DNA of 64,000 nt from Micractinium sp. NFX-FRZ (Eukaryota > Chlorophyta > Trebouxiophyceae > Chlorellales > Chlorellaceae), in assembly GCA_029339195.1 (NCBI GenBank), contig JAPTJF010000139.1:62001-126000 (forward strand), read 5' to 3'. Below, piece by piece: positions 32,143-42,431 of this stretch. Position numbers and translations under genes: made by a program. The notes below the pieces were generated by a model. It was given only the letters and a program-made list of their open reading frames with translations, was not told the origin of the DNA and ran no database searches. How positions within the stretch are numbered: position 1 is the stretch's first letter; every line of letters begins with the position of its first letter.

Positions 32143-34120
32143 CTACACCCTTTCTATGTGCAAGCCCTCGCAGCTGAGGCAGCTGCTGTTAGTCCAGCGG
32201 GGTGCAGCGAGGTGTGGATGCACGCCCAGGCAGCCTGACGGCACCCGTCCGGCAGCGCTTCTCCGGCTCTCACTCGTGTGTGCGCCTTCTGCACGCCTCC
32301 CTTTCTCCCCCTTCTCCACCTTCTCCCCCTCTGGCCTGTGGACACGGCCCCCACGTGCCAAGCTGGAGCTCACCTGCGTGTGCACCCCCTGCCCTCATGA
32401 CGCCACCCTGGCGCTGACCTGGCCGCGATTCCCCCCTTCGCCACAAGGGGCCCTCCTGGTGCCGTGCCTCCCTGTCTCCCCCCACTCGCCGCACACACAG
32501 GCCTGCCGCCACATGCTGGCTTGGCTGGCCTGTGACAGCGCGCGCGCCGGCACTCGTCAGCCCCTTAGCTGCACATGCATGTCGGTTCACCTGGGCGCGC
32601 TTCCCCTTCTCCAGCGGCTGCCCATCCAGCAGCACCGCGCACTGGCTGTCCACGTCCTGCGTGAGCTCAGGACATTGCATCGGCCATACAGCATCATACA
32701 TCAGCAACGCAGGGTTGGACATGATTCAGGGGTGGAGCGTCTTCCGACCCTGCAGCAACGTGCACCACCTTGCACCCATCAGCAACCCACGTGGCGTAGC
32801 TGGCTGAGGGCGCAAGGGCGCAAGGGCGAGGGGTAGAGGTCCAAACGCCAGGGTGTAACCTCATCAACGGCGGTGGCGACAGGAGGGCTGAAAGCAACAG
32901 CGGAGGCAGCGTGCTGCTTGCACGGCCACCCCCTGCCCTCGAGGCTCCCACCTGCGTCACCCACCCACCCCACACCCGTTGCAATTGCCCACCCACCCGC
33001 CCACCCACCGTGACAAACAGGCGGGAGGGGGAGTCCAGGGGGTTGGCTGTGCCCTCCGCCTCAAACACCAGGTGCACCCCGCCGTGCTCCAGGATGGTCA
33101 GGTCCTGAAGTACAGGCGGGTGGGGGTGGGGGGGGGCAGGTCTGGGGTGGAGGCGGCTCGGCACCTGAGCGGTGCCCTCCCACCACCCCGGGCTGGGACC
33201 CACCAAGCGCGCACACATCCACTCCACCACGCCGGCCTCTGAAGCAGCTGTTGCACAAACCAATCCCCACATGAATGAGTACCATCCCATTCAACATTCG
33301 GCGGTAGCAGTCAGCAGTCAACATGGCAGACCCGGCGCCACCACCACAGCCTCCTGGCTCTCACACTTATCCATACAGTGATCACAGTTCTCCCGAGGCC
33401 CCACCCACCACGGCCTCCTGGCTCTCAAAGTCGTGGCTGGCGATGCTGCACACGCGCTTCTTGCCAATCGTGCCCGTCAGGTCCACCTTAGAGGGGGGAG
33501 GGGGAGGGGGCCATGCACGAGATATGGGCAAGCAGGCGGTGGTGCTTGCTCGAGGGCAAGCAGTGGTAAGCTGGTGAGCAGGCTGCCCAAGACGCTGCTT
33601 GGATGGGATCTAGTGTTGGCGGGGTCACACGCCGACTGCCGCGCCAAACTTTCGCCATGATGGCTAGACAGCTTCTGTATGCGGGTCGATTTCCATGGCA
33701 ATGGTAGTTGTCCGTCTCACTGCTGTAAACAAGGCTGTCGGTCGGAGGGCCAGACGGCAGCCAGCCCGCAGTGCAGCACACGAGGCGAACACCCGCACCT
33801 GCCCAAGCTTGGAGCACAGCTCCTTGTTGTGCTCGTTCTTCTCGCAGAACTTGAGGTCTGCAGTGTATGTCGATCGGGAGTGATGAGGCAGAAGGAGAGT
33901 CAGGTAAACGGGGCTGCCGCCGCTGCTTTACTTGGTACTGCGGCCGCCGCCGCTGGCAGAGGCAGTGGCGCTGTGCTCCCAGACCCTAGGACTTGCCCGG
34001 CGTAAGCATCCAAAGGGTGTTTGCTTGTACTGGCGCCGTCAGGAGCCTGCCCCTGGGCCGCGAGCCGCAAGGCCGCGCCGACAGCAGCTGAGCGCCACGG
34101 TTGCACAGTGCTGCCTGCAT
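32143..34120 (-). CDS. Unknown protein with probable transit peptide, about 217 aa
   Basis: Proposed exons from the right: 33997..34120, 33799..33857, 33409..33486, 33009..33104, 32591..32656, 32143..32373. The core is well supported by phase and splice sites: LKFCEKNEHNKELCSKLGQ, then VDLTGTIGKKRVCSIASHDF, DLTILEHGGVHLVFEAEG and DVDSQCAVLLDGQPLEKGK. I do not recognise the family. The first exon starts MQAALCNRGAQLLSARPCGS, Arg/Ser/Ala-rich and transit-like. It joins exon 2 only if intron 1 begins GCAAGT at 33996. The last exon is the weakest: it is Gly/Arg/Ser-rich and may be wrong. Exon 3 could end at 33412 instead. The gene is head-to-head with the amino-acid transporter. Confidence 0.5.
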
Positions 34121-34315
34121 GTTTGAGTATTGTCGTTGGCCGCCACAAAACAAGAAACAATGCGGTTGGGGTGCAACGAGGCCATTTCTAGCAGGTGCGA
34201 ACCTGCTGTGCTGTGAACCTAGCTGGTGCCAGCAGGCTGTCAACAAAGTTGCCAAAGTTGCTTGCTCGCTGCTGGATACAGGATCGCCGAAGGCCAGGGT
34301 TCAAGGGTTCAGTCC
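34121..34315. promoter_or_regulatory. Divergent promoter, unknown plastid gene / amino-acid transporter
   Basis: Only 195 bp separate the two predicted start codons, so promoter sharing is likely if both starts are right. Confidence 0.45.
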
Positions 34316-37300
34316 ATGAGCGGCCTGCCGATAGTTCAGTCGCACCCCGTGCTGCTGGGCAGCAGCTTTCGGAGCGCCTTTACAGCGGACAGCGTGGGTA
34401 GCGGCATGGACAATGATGACAGCACGCTTGAGCCGCTGCTGGGCGAGGAGGAGGAGGAAGTCAGCAGCGGCGCGCCGCCACTGGGCAAGCTGCCGCCGCC
34501 ACAGGTGGGGCCACCTTTGCGGGTGGGGCCAATAGGGTGTGTGGGAGGGAGTCCCTTGAAGCAGCCTGCACTGCCTATGAGATCGCCTCTACTTCGTAGC
34601 TGAGCAAAGCGGCGGGATCCCGCTGCGGGACCCCGCTGCCGAGCGGGGTGAGGGTGAGCGGTGGAGCACCCGGAGCCGTGTCAGTCTTATGCAGGGTGCA
34701 ATTGGAGGACTGCTTGCTAAACAAGTCTCAGCAGCAGCTCTGCGTCAGTTGTGCGAATGTGCCAACCAGAGGTGCTTGCTTCAGCTCATCCATGAAAAGG
34801 CCGCATCCACCTTGCAGGCCGGCCCCGGGCGCTCCCCGCTGGGCCTGCCGCCTCGGGAGGGCAGCGCTGCCGCCGCCGCTGGCCAGCTGCCCACGGTGAC
34901 AACCCTAGTGGAGGACTCGCCGTCGCTCGCTCCAGGCAGCAATCTGCTGACCTGCGTGGTTGTCCTCTCAAAGGTGCGACGGTTGCGCCACACGCCAGGG
35001 GCCGCGCCACAGCAGCAGCAGCAGCGACACGGCAGCCCCGCGGATGCGCAGCGCCGCCTGCATGCGTGCCCTGGTTGCGGTGCTGCTGCCGGTGCCAAGG
35101 ATTGTGATTGAGTGGTGTGTCGCCTCAGTGCTACCCCTGTGAGGCCTTGTTGAAGCCCTCAGTCACGTCACGATGCGGCGTGCTCGCCCCGGTTTACTGT
35201 GGTTTTATTCCTTACAAATTTCTTTGGGTTTGAATCCCAATTATTCGGAATTGAGAAATCTGTAATTTTTGAAAACTGGAGGTCGCCCCGGGTTGCCGTG
35301 CAGACCATCATGGGTGCTGGCATGTCACATGGTTCCCCCTTGCTTTCCCCCTTGCCCACGCAGACCATCATGGGTGCTGGCATGGCGGCGCTGCCACGTG
35401 CCTTCATCATGCTAGGCCTGCTGCCCGCCGGCGCCTTCCTCCTGCTCATAGCCTACATGACTCACTGGTCGGTGGAGTCGCTCACGCTGGGCACGCTGGT
35501 CACGGGTGAGCACAGCAGGCGCGGCAGGCGCAGCGCACAGCATGGCAGCGCTCCGTGCCTAGTGCACCGTCTGCCCGCCCACACCCCCAATCTTTTCCCA
35601 CCTCCCCCTGCAGGATCCATGAGCTGCCCCCTTCTTTCAAACTGCCCCCTCCCCCTGCACATGCCACATGGTCGTATCTCTTCTATCCCCCGGCAAATCC
35701 CCCGTGCAGGCCACATGAGCTACCCAGAGGTCGTGCGCGTGCTGTGCGGCCGCAGCGGCGCGGTGCTGCTGCAGCTGTGCCTGGTGTTCCGATGCGCGGG
35801 GCTGCTGATTGTCTATGTGAGTCGCACTTCATCAGTGATTCTCAGGGCGAGGGGCCTGCTTCTCTTGTACTTGCGTACGCCCGCTCCTGCCTTGCCTGGC
35901 CTGGCCAGCTGCCTTCCACCCGACGGTCCTCCCAAGTCCTCCACGCCGCCAGACCGAGCTCAGCTGCTCACCACCCTCCCTCTCAGTTGCCCCCGCCCCC
36001 TCACCGACAGAGACCCTCCCGTACGGCTGCATTGTGATTCCTACCTCATCGCAATCCTTCTTGCCACCCCACCCGTACAACCACCCACCCACACTCAACC
36101 CCGCAGATCATCATCACCGCCGACGTGCTGGCCGGCCACCCGGGCGCCCCCGGCCTGGTCTGCGACCTCCTGGGCGCCTCCTCCGGATGGTGCGGCAACC
36201 GCCAGCTGGCAGCGGGCACTGTGGCCCTGCTGTGCATGGCGCCGCTCATCACCCCCAAGCGCCTCTCCTCAACCGCCGTCACTTCCTGGCTGGGCCTGAC
36301 CGCCGTGGCGACCTGGGTGGCGGTCACGCTGGTGCTGGTGGCGGTGGCGGCGGTCAAGGGGCTGCTGCACCCGGTGTATTGGCTGCCCGACTTGGCGGCG
36401 TTCAGCGGGGGATCTGCTGAGGTGGCGACGCAGATCGTGGCGGTCATCCCGGTGCTGGCGACGGCCTACACCTGCCAGGTGTGACGGGCAGGAATGTGGG
36501 TGGGATGGGCGGGGAGGAGGAAGGGGAAGGGGAGGTGGCGACGCGGGGCGTGGCGGTGGTGCCGTGCTGGCGGCAGCATGCACCCTGCCAGCTGGGCATG
36601 TGGGCCTGGTGGAGGTTGCAGGGGGCTGAGCTGGCAGTGCAGGGGGCAGGGCAGGGAGGGCAGCGGCATGGGCGCGCTTGGCAGCGAGAGGGGTGCGGCT
36701 CACAGCTGTGCCTGATTTTGACAGACAGATCAATGACCGAGGCCCTCGGGCTGCTTCCCCTCTGTCACGGGGGCTGTTGTGCTGTTGCTCCCCACCAATC
36801 ACGGCCACGCAGATGACGATCCACCACATAATGAGAGAGATCAAGCCCTTCAGCGAGCGCCGGGTGGCACTCACCAGCGCGTCAGCCACCGCCATCTGCA
36901 CCATCATGTTCCTGACAGTCGCCATCGGCTCCCAGGTCGGTGTGCCAACCGCGCAGGCCCAGCGCACGGTGGATCAGTTCCAACACCAGTTGCATCACAC
37001 CGCAACCGCATGTGCAGCTTGCCGTCACGCAGCTCAAGGTCCCGCCCAGCCTCCTAGTCTCCCCTCCCTCCCTCCCCGCTGCCCGTCGAACCCCACCGAC
37101 TTGCTTGCTTCCCCCTGCCAGCACAACCTGCATCCACACACATGTTCCAGTGCGCCATGTGCTCTCAACACTTCCTCCGATCCCATGCCTTTTTCGGCCA
37201 GTCCATCCCCGCCAACGTGCTGTCCCAGAACAACTTCGCCTCACCCGCCTTTGTGCTTTCCCGGTCCCCCATTCCCCTCACCGCAGCTGGTCTTTGGCCA

Positions 37301-39080
37301 GTCCATCCCCGCCGACGTGCTCACCCAGTTCAACGCCGCCCAGCTGGCGCGCTTCGTGCCCCCCGCCCTCGCCCGCCTGTTCTACGTCGCGGTGCGCCTC
37401 GGCTTCCTCCTCTCGGTCGTCACCATCTTCCCCATGCAGGTGATTGGGTGTGGGGTGCAGGTTTGCCCAGGTTGGTGTTGTGTAATGTGGCGTCTGAGCA
37501 TGGGCGGGTGTCGGCTCGGCTTGCTGCTGCCGATGGTCACCACCTCCCCCAAGCAGGTTCAGTGCAACAACTTGCCTCCCTGCCTTGATCCTGTCACAGC
37601 TGGCACCCTTTCAAGCGCGCCTGCTGGCCTCCCTGGCCCACGCCTGTGGTACGAAGGCCTGACCTGTCCTCTGCCCTCCTGCCCCTCCTCCCACCCCCCA
37701 ACAGATGGCCCCCTACCGGGAGAGCCTGTCCCGCCTGCTGGCGGGCACCGAGCTGAGCGGGGCGCCCTACTACCTGGTCACATACCTCTCCCTGGCCCTG
37801 TTTTACTTTGTGGCCATGTGAGTGGGGGTTGGGGGGAATGGGGTAGGTGCACGGTTGTTGCTAACTCCCTCTGTCCTGGGGGTGTGGGGGTGTGGGGGAA
37901 TGGGGTAGGTGCACGGTTGTTGCTAACTCCCTCTGTCCTGGGGGGTGTCTGTTGCTTCCCGCTGTCACCTACCTCATGAAGTACCTCTCTGGCCCTCTTA
38001 TACTTTGTGGCCATGTGAGTCCCACAGTAGTGTGCCTGTGTGTTTGCTCCGAGCATTTGCAGCAGTGCGAGTGCTTATCAAGAGGGGGGGCAATTTGTGC
38101 TGCCGCACAGGGGGGGGGGGGGGGGGGGGGGGCTGCTGTTTCCTGCTCGCTTTCGTTGCTCCCTGTTCTGCTGTGTCTTGCTCTGTTGGGACCTGAACAG
38201 GGCTGACCCGCCGTACCTCGGCCACCAGTGCTGCGCTCGGAGGCCTGTCACCACCAGACAGTGGCCCCGTCCCCTGCTGCCCTGACAGTGCTCGCCCTGC
38301 CCTGCCCCGCCCTGCAGGCACAGCGGCAGCATCTGGGTGCCCATCCAGTTCGTGGGGGCCACCGCAGGCAAGCGGGCAGGAAGGTTGGGTGGGCAGTCGG
38401 GTTTACAAGGGACACAAATGCCTGTCGAGGAAGGGCTTGGTGCTGGGCTGGCCCCTCAGCTGGGTTGCTGGGCTGCGCTGCGGGGGCGGTGCACGGTGGA
38501 GTTTGCCTTGAAGTGGCGGCAGCCGCTGGGGCAAGAGGTTGCCGGGGAGCCCGGACAGCATTGCCCGTGTTTGCCTTGCTGTGCACTGGCCCACTCCCTC
38601 ACCCGTCCCACCCACCCTCCCTCGCCATCCACCCCGCAGGCGCCCTCATCGCCTTCATCTTCCCCGCATGGGTGGCGCTGGCAGCCCTGCGCCGCTGCGA
38701 CCCAGAGACAGTCGCCGCTCAGGTCAGCACAAGCAGAGCATAAAGCATGCTCTTCGAGGCATTGCGCCGCTTAAGAGTCCAATTTGCAACGGTGTTTTGT
38801 TATTCTTCGACCGCAACTTTGCCTGCGGCGCTACAGGCGCTGAAGTGATGAAATGTTATTACGCTTGCCCCACCTCCGCACGCGCGCGCCTCTGCACATG
38901 TCGAACCTTGGCTTGCCCCAATCCCTCCCCTGCCTGCAGCGCTACTGGCGCTGGAACGCCTATGCCCTCGTCTTCCTGGGCGTGGTGCAGGCGATCGCGG
39001 GCGTCACCGCCACCCTCTTCCTGCCCAGCAGAGGCGGCGACCAAAATGCACACCCGGCGCTGCTGTCCTATGTGTTTTAA
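34316..39080 (+). CDS. Amino-acid transporter, AAAP/SLC38 (AVT) family, 542 aa
   Basis: Eleven exons: 34316..34504, 34818..34973, 35364..35505, 35710..35816, 36107..36478, 36813..36935, 37287..37439, 37705..37817, 38318..38367, 38640..38722, 38940..39080. An acidic cytoplasmic N-tail (DSTLEPLLGEEEEEV) carries a di-leucine-like sorting motif. TM1 holds the family motif TIMGAGMAALPRAF. About ten further hydrophobic segments follow, with ATAGALIAFIFPAWVAL near the C-terminus, the usual AAAP region. These carriers move neutral amino acids with protons, often at the vacuole membrane (plant AVT6-like). Intron 9 begins GCAAGC. The introns contain at least five echoes of neighbouring exon edges, a 23-G run and an AT-rich island. 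The substrate cannot be read from sequence. Confidence 0.9.
35190..35285. other. AT-rich island in transporter intron 2
   Basis: About 95 bp of T/A-rich sequence stands out sharply from the GC-rich surroundings. It contains a 5-bp stem and 7-nt loop around GGGTTTGAATCCC, which resembles a tRNA T-arm. No full tRNA is present. Confidence 0.6.
37818..37950. repeat. Direct duplication in transporter intron 8
   Basis: A block including GGGGGAATGGGGTAGGTGCA and the following TTGTTGCTAACTCCCTCTG occurs twice, 60-70 bp apart. It is followed by an echo of exon 8. Confidence 0.85.
38110..38132 (+). repeat. Poly-G tract, 23 G
   Basis: An uninterrupted run of 23 G in transporter intron 8. Confidence 0.95.
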
Positions 39081-39646
39081 GGTCCCGTGGGCCCTTGGGG
39101 TCGTGCCCTTCAATTTGTATGCCTATGTACTAACTGCTCTTGGCGTGCCAGCATGCCATGCCACCCCCCTACGTATTCACTGCTGGCCTGGTGGCATCAC
39201 ACCTGAACGGCTGCCAGTTCCAACAAGACCAAGACTCCCCCAGGCCCCTCCCTTCAACTCCTAGCGGCCCCACACTTGCGACTGTACACTTTTCTCCCCT
39301 TGGGCCCTCAGCTCTTTTCGCCCATGACCGCAGCACTATACGGTTTGTTACACGTTGCGTCTGCTCCGATGGCTCACTGTTGCCGGCAGGGGTGTGCGGG
39401 GCTCATGCATTGCATTCTCTTTAAATAAGCTTCAGTAAATCGGGCCGGGAAAGGCGGCGGGAACAGTGCACAGATGGGATCGGATCAAATCTCAGTTGAG
39501 ATGGCAGGAAAATGGCGGAAGGGAGGGGCAGGGGCCATGCAAACAGGGCACCAACGGCGCCAGCAGAGCGCGCAAGGTAGCTGGCAAGCAGCACAGCACA
39601 GTACAGCACAGCGGCGGCTGAGCTGCATCTCTTGCTTGCTGTTGCT
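39081..39646. other. Convergent intergenic
   Basis: 566 bp between the transporter stop and the chloroplast-protein stop. Minus-strand TGTAA lies at 39348-39352. No gene seen. Confidence 0.5.
39348..39352 (-). terminator. TGTAA poly(A) signal
   Basis: Minus-strand TGTAA, about 295 nt past the stop of the conserved chloroplast protein. Confidence 0.4.
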
Positions 39647-41978
39647 TCACTTCTTCTTGTCATCCTTCTTGCCAAAGCCAAACGCCTTGCCCAGCTGCAG
39701 GCAGGGCAGGGGGTGCAGGGCAGGGGCAGCAGCAAGGTTCAGCACTGCAGCGTGCAGGCGGCGGCCGTCAGTCGCCACGGCAGGCCATGCTGCCGCCACC
39801 ACTTCGCGAGCCACACACACACTGCCACCCTTGAGCTTGCTTCAGCCCCAGGGCGGCTGAAGCCCCAGGGCAGCACCATCCAGCTGCTGCTGCCAGAAGC
39901 TCCTGCCACAACACTAGAAGCCAAACCTCATCACTTGTTGTGAGCCCCCCACTGCTGCAGCTGCAGACGGTAGATCGTGGGCCAGCTGCTTTGACCCTCA
40001 CCCTGCGCGACACCCACTGTCTGCCTCCACATCAACAAGACCCACGTGGCATCGCAGTGCCAGCCCGCACCTGCTTGAGGCCCAGGGGGTCGTTGTCCAG
40101 CTCCGGATCCGGGTCACCCTGGTCCACAAACGGCAGCTGCGGCGGGGCGGAAAGCAAGAGACGGGCACAAAAAAATGCATATTCGGGCAAGCGTATGCAA
40201 AAACAAATTGAGCGCGGGGTCGCCCCGGTGAACAAACGGCAGCTGCGGCGGGGGCAAGAGCACAGGGGCGCAGGGGCAGGGGCAGAGCAAAGGAACAACA
40301 AGCGCACAGTCAGAGGAGGGCAACGCATGGAGCAGCGTGAAGCCGACGTGCCGCTGGTGCGGCCACTGCAACAGCCTCTGAAGGCAGCCAACCGAGGGCA
40401 GCCAACCGTAGGAGGATCACGCGCTCGCTTGTGTCCAACTGGCGGGCACCGGTGCATTTCTTTGAATTCAATAATTGAATTCTAGAAATGCAAAACAAAG
40501 CGGCAAGCAAGCAAGTAAGGGGTGGCCTCACCCGCAGGTCAAAGCGCTCGGTCTGGTCGTAGTCGGGCATGCCAAAGGGCGCCAGGGGGACAATGATCCC
40601 GAATCTGGTGAGCAATGGAGGGCACAGGGAGGTGAGAGGTGTGATGAAGGAGGCCAAACCCCCGAGGGGCCCAGAGGACATTGTCGGTGCCGGGGGGCAT
40701 TAGCAGAGGCGGGGGCCCAGGGGTCGGCGGAGCTTTCAGGACTGCTCCTTCCCGGTCTTGAAGAAGCCCCCCGAATAACCCTCCAGCAGGACCCTGTGCC
40801 CCACGATAAAACCAAGTATACACAGGATGCTCACTTGGGCACCGGGTTGTCCCGCTCCTCCTGCTCCTTCTTGGCCTTGAAGCGCGCCCGCTTGGCGTCG
40901 TCCACCTCCTTCTTGTAGGCCGGGTTCTGCAGGTACTTGCTGACCTGGAGGCGGGTGGAAAGAATGACAGGTGGGAGGTTATGGAGCAGGGCCAGGGAGC
41001 AGCAGACGGAGAGTGCTTGTCTTTGCTGTGTCAGCCTGCTGCTGCAGGGGCCTGCACGTGCCTGCCAAGTCGGAGGCAGCACACGAGGCATGAAGGTGGT
41101 GAGTGTGCGTGTGCATCTAGCTCGTGAGTCCAGCAGCAGAGGAGTGGGGAGGTCGGCGGCCCTTCCAATGCCCTGCACGAGCGTCAGGCCGCGCCGGCCC
41201 TGCTGGCGCCCAGAGCCTCCCCGTGTCCAAAATAGTATCCCACGCCAATATCCCTTTGCAATCTATCCCACGCGGGCCGGGCCCTTGCCATGCAAGCAGG
41301 TGCCTCCTCACCTCCTTCCGCCGCTCCACCACCTCCTGCAGCACCAAACAGCAGAGTGGGGCACATCAATGAGTGAAAGGCGGCGGCAGCAGCGGCACAG
41401 TGGTCAGGAAGGAGCCCAGGGGAGGAGAAGAGGGCGCTGGCACGTGCCCGGCCGCATGCCACCCACATTTTGTAAGTGCACAGAGGGCCGCGCTCCCCCA
41501 GTGAGAGTGTAGCTGCTCGAATCACAGCCAATTCAAATAGAAAGCAAGTGCCAAGAGCCCGACGCGGGATGCAGCGTCATGCCGGGAGAACAAGCTGCCG
41601 CACCGCCCCCACCTTCTGCCACCCGTTGGTGCGTCGCCGCTGCAGCACCTCCTGCTGCTTGCGGAACTGCTCCTCCTTCTCCTCCTCCTTCTCAGGGTCC
41701 TTCCCTCCGAAGCCAAACAGTGCTGTCACGCGGGCGGGCGCAGCGGCACGCCTGCGGGTGCAGGGGGGCGGGTGAGGCGGGGCCGGCGGCGGCGGCGGGC
41801 GGTGAGCAGCGGTGGTGGTAGGGGTCTGCGGCTGGTTGGCGGGCGGGGCGTGGGCATGAAGAACGCGTGAAGCTGGTTGCCAGGCTGCGAAATCTCGACG
41901 CCAGGCTCCTCACCTGGGCTGCACCGCCCGGGCGCCCACCGGCGTCGCCGTGAAGGCGTGGCGTTGGGTCGGCTGCAT
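39647..41978 (-). CDS. Conserved chloroplast protein of unknown function, 174 aa
   Basis: Exons from the right: 41914..41978, 41613..41751, 41312..41335, 40835..40944, 40532..40604, 40071..40136, 39647..39694. All phases match, giving 174 residues and TGA. The N-terminus MQPTQRHAFTATPVGARAVQ is a transit peptide. The mature part runs LFGFGGKDPEKEEEKEEQFR, then KYLQNPAYKKEVDDAKRARF, FGIIVPLAPFGMPDYDQTER and FVDQGDPDPELDNDPLGLK, and ends LGKAFGFGKKDDKKK. Small plant and algal plastid proteins with this PLAPFG(M)P(D/E)YD pattern exist, but I cannot name the family or its role. It is soluble, highly charged and probably stromal or thylakoid-associated. The 24-nt exon 3 is unusually small. The gene is divergent from the amidase. 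Confidence 0.85.
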
Positions 41979-42431
41979 GTTTGTAATGCCTGGCAGGATG
42001 TGATGGTGCTGCACACACCCCCAAGGCGATTGCAGGCGGTGGGTAGGAGGCAATTATCGCCAGCTCAGCGAGGTGCTGCGCACAGGACCAGTTGGCGATC
42101 GCCGTAGGGGCCCACGAAATTTAGCAGTGACATGATCGCTGTGCATCGCTTGTGCATGAGGGCAGCTGCTACTCGGCCGCTTGGCGACCTCCACTTGCCT
42201 TTCAGCGGGGCGAAACGAGGCGGTGAGGCTGCCAGACGATTTATGTGGGATTGGAAAGTCTCGTCATTGGCCGAACGTGCTTGCCGGCAGCTATAGGCCA
42301 GACACCTTCCTTGCCGCCGCCGCCGCCGCCACTGCCGCTGCTCCCCTCATTCCGCTGCACGCCCGACGTATCCTACTCTCACCCCTGTGCCCCGTCACGT
42401 AGCCCCCGAGCCTAGGCGCCGCACAGCCATC
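41979..42431. promoter_or_regulatory. Divergent promoter, chloroplast protein / amidase
   Basis: 453 bp between divergent start codons. No motif recognised. Confidence 0.45.

Noticed and set aside
34606..34660. GC-rich palindromes in transporter intron 1
   Set aside because: Short inverted repeats are expected at this GC content; no terminator or element structure.
35225..35250. Possible tRNA gene
   Set aside because: Only a T-arm-like hairpin is present; no acceptor stem, D-arm or anticodon arm.
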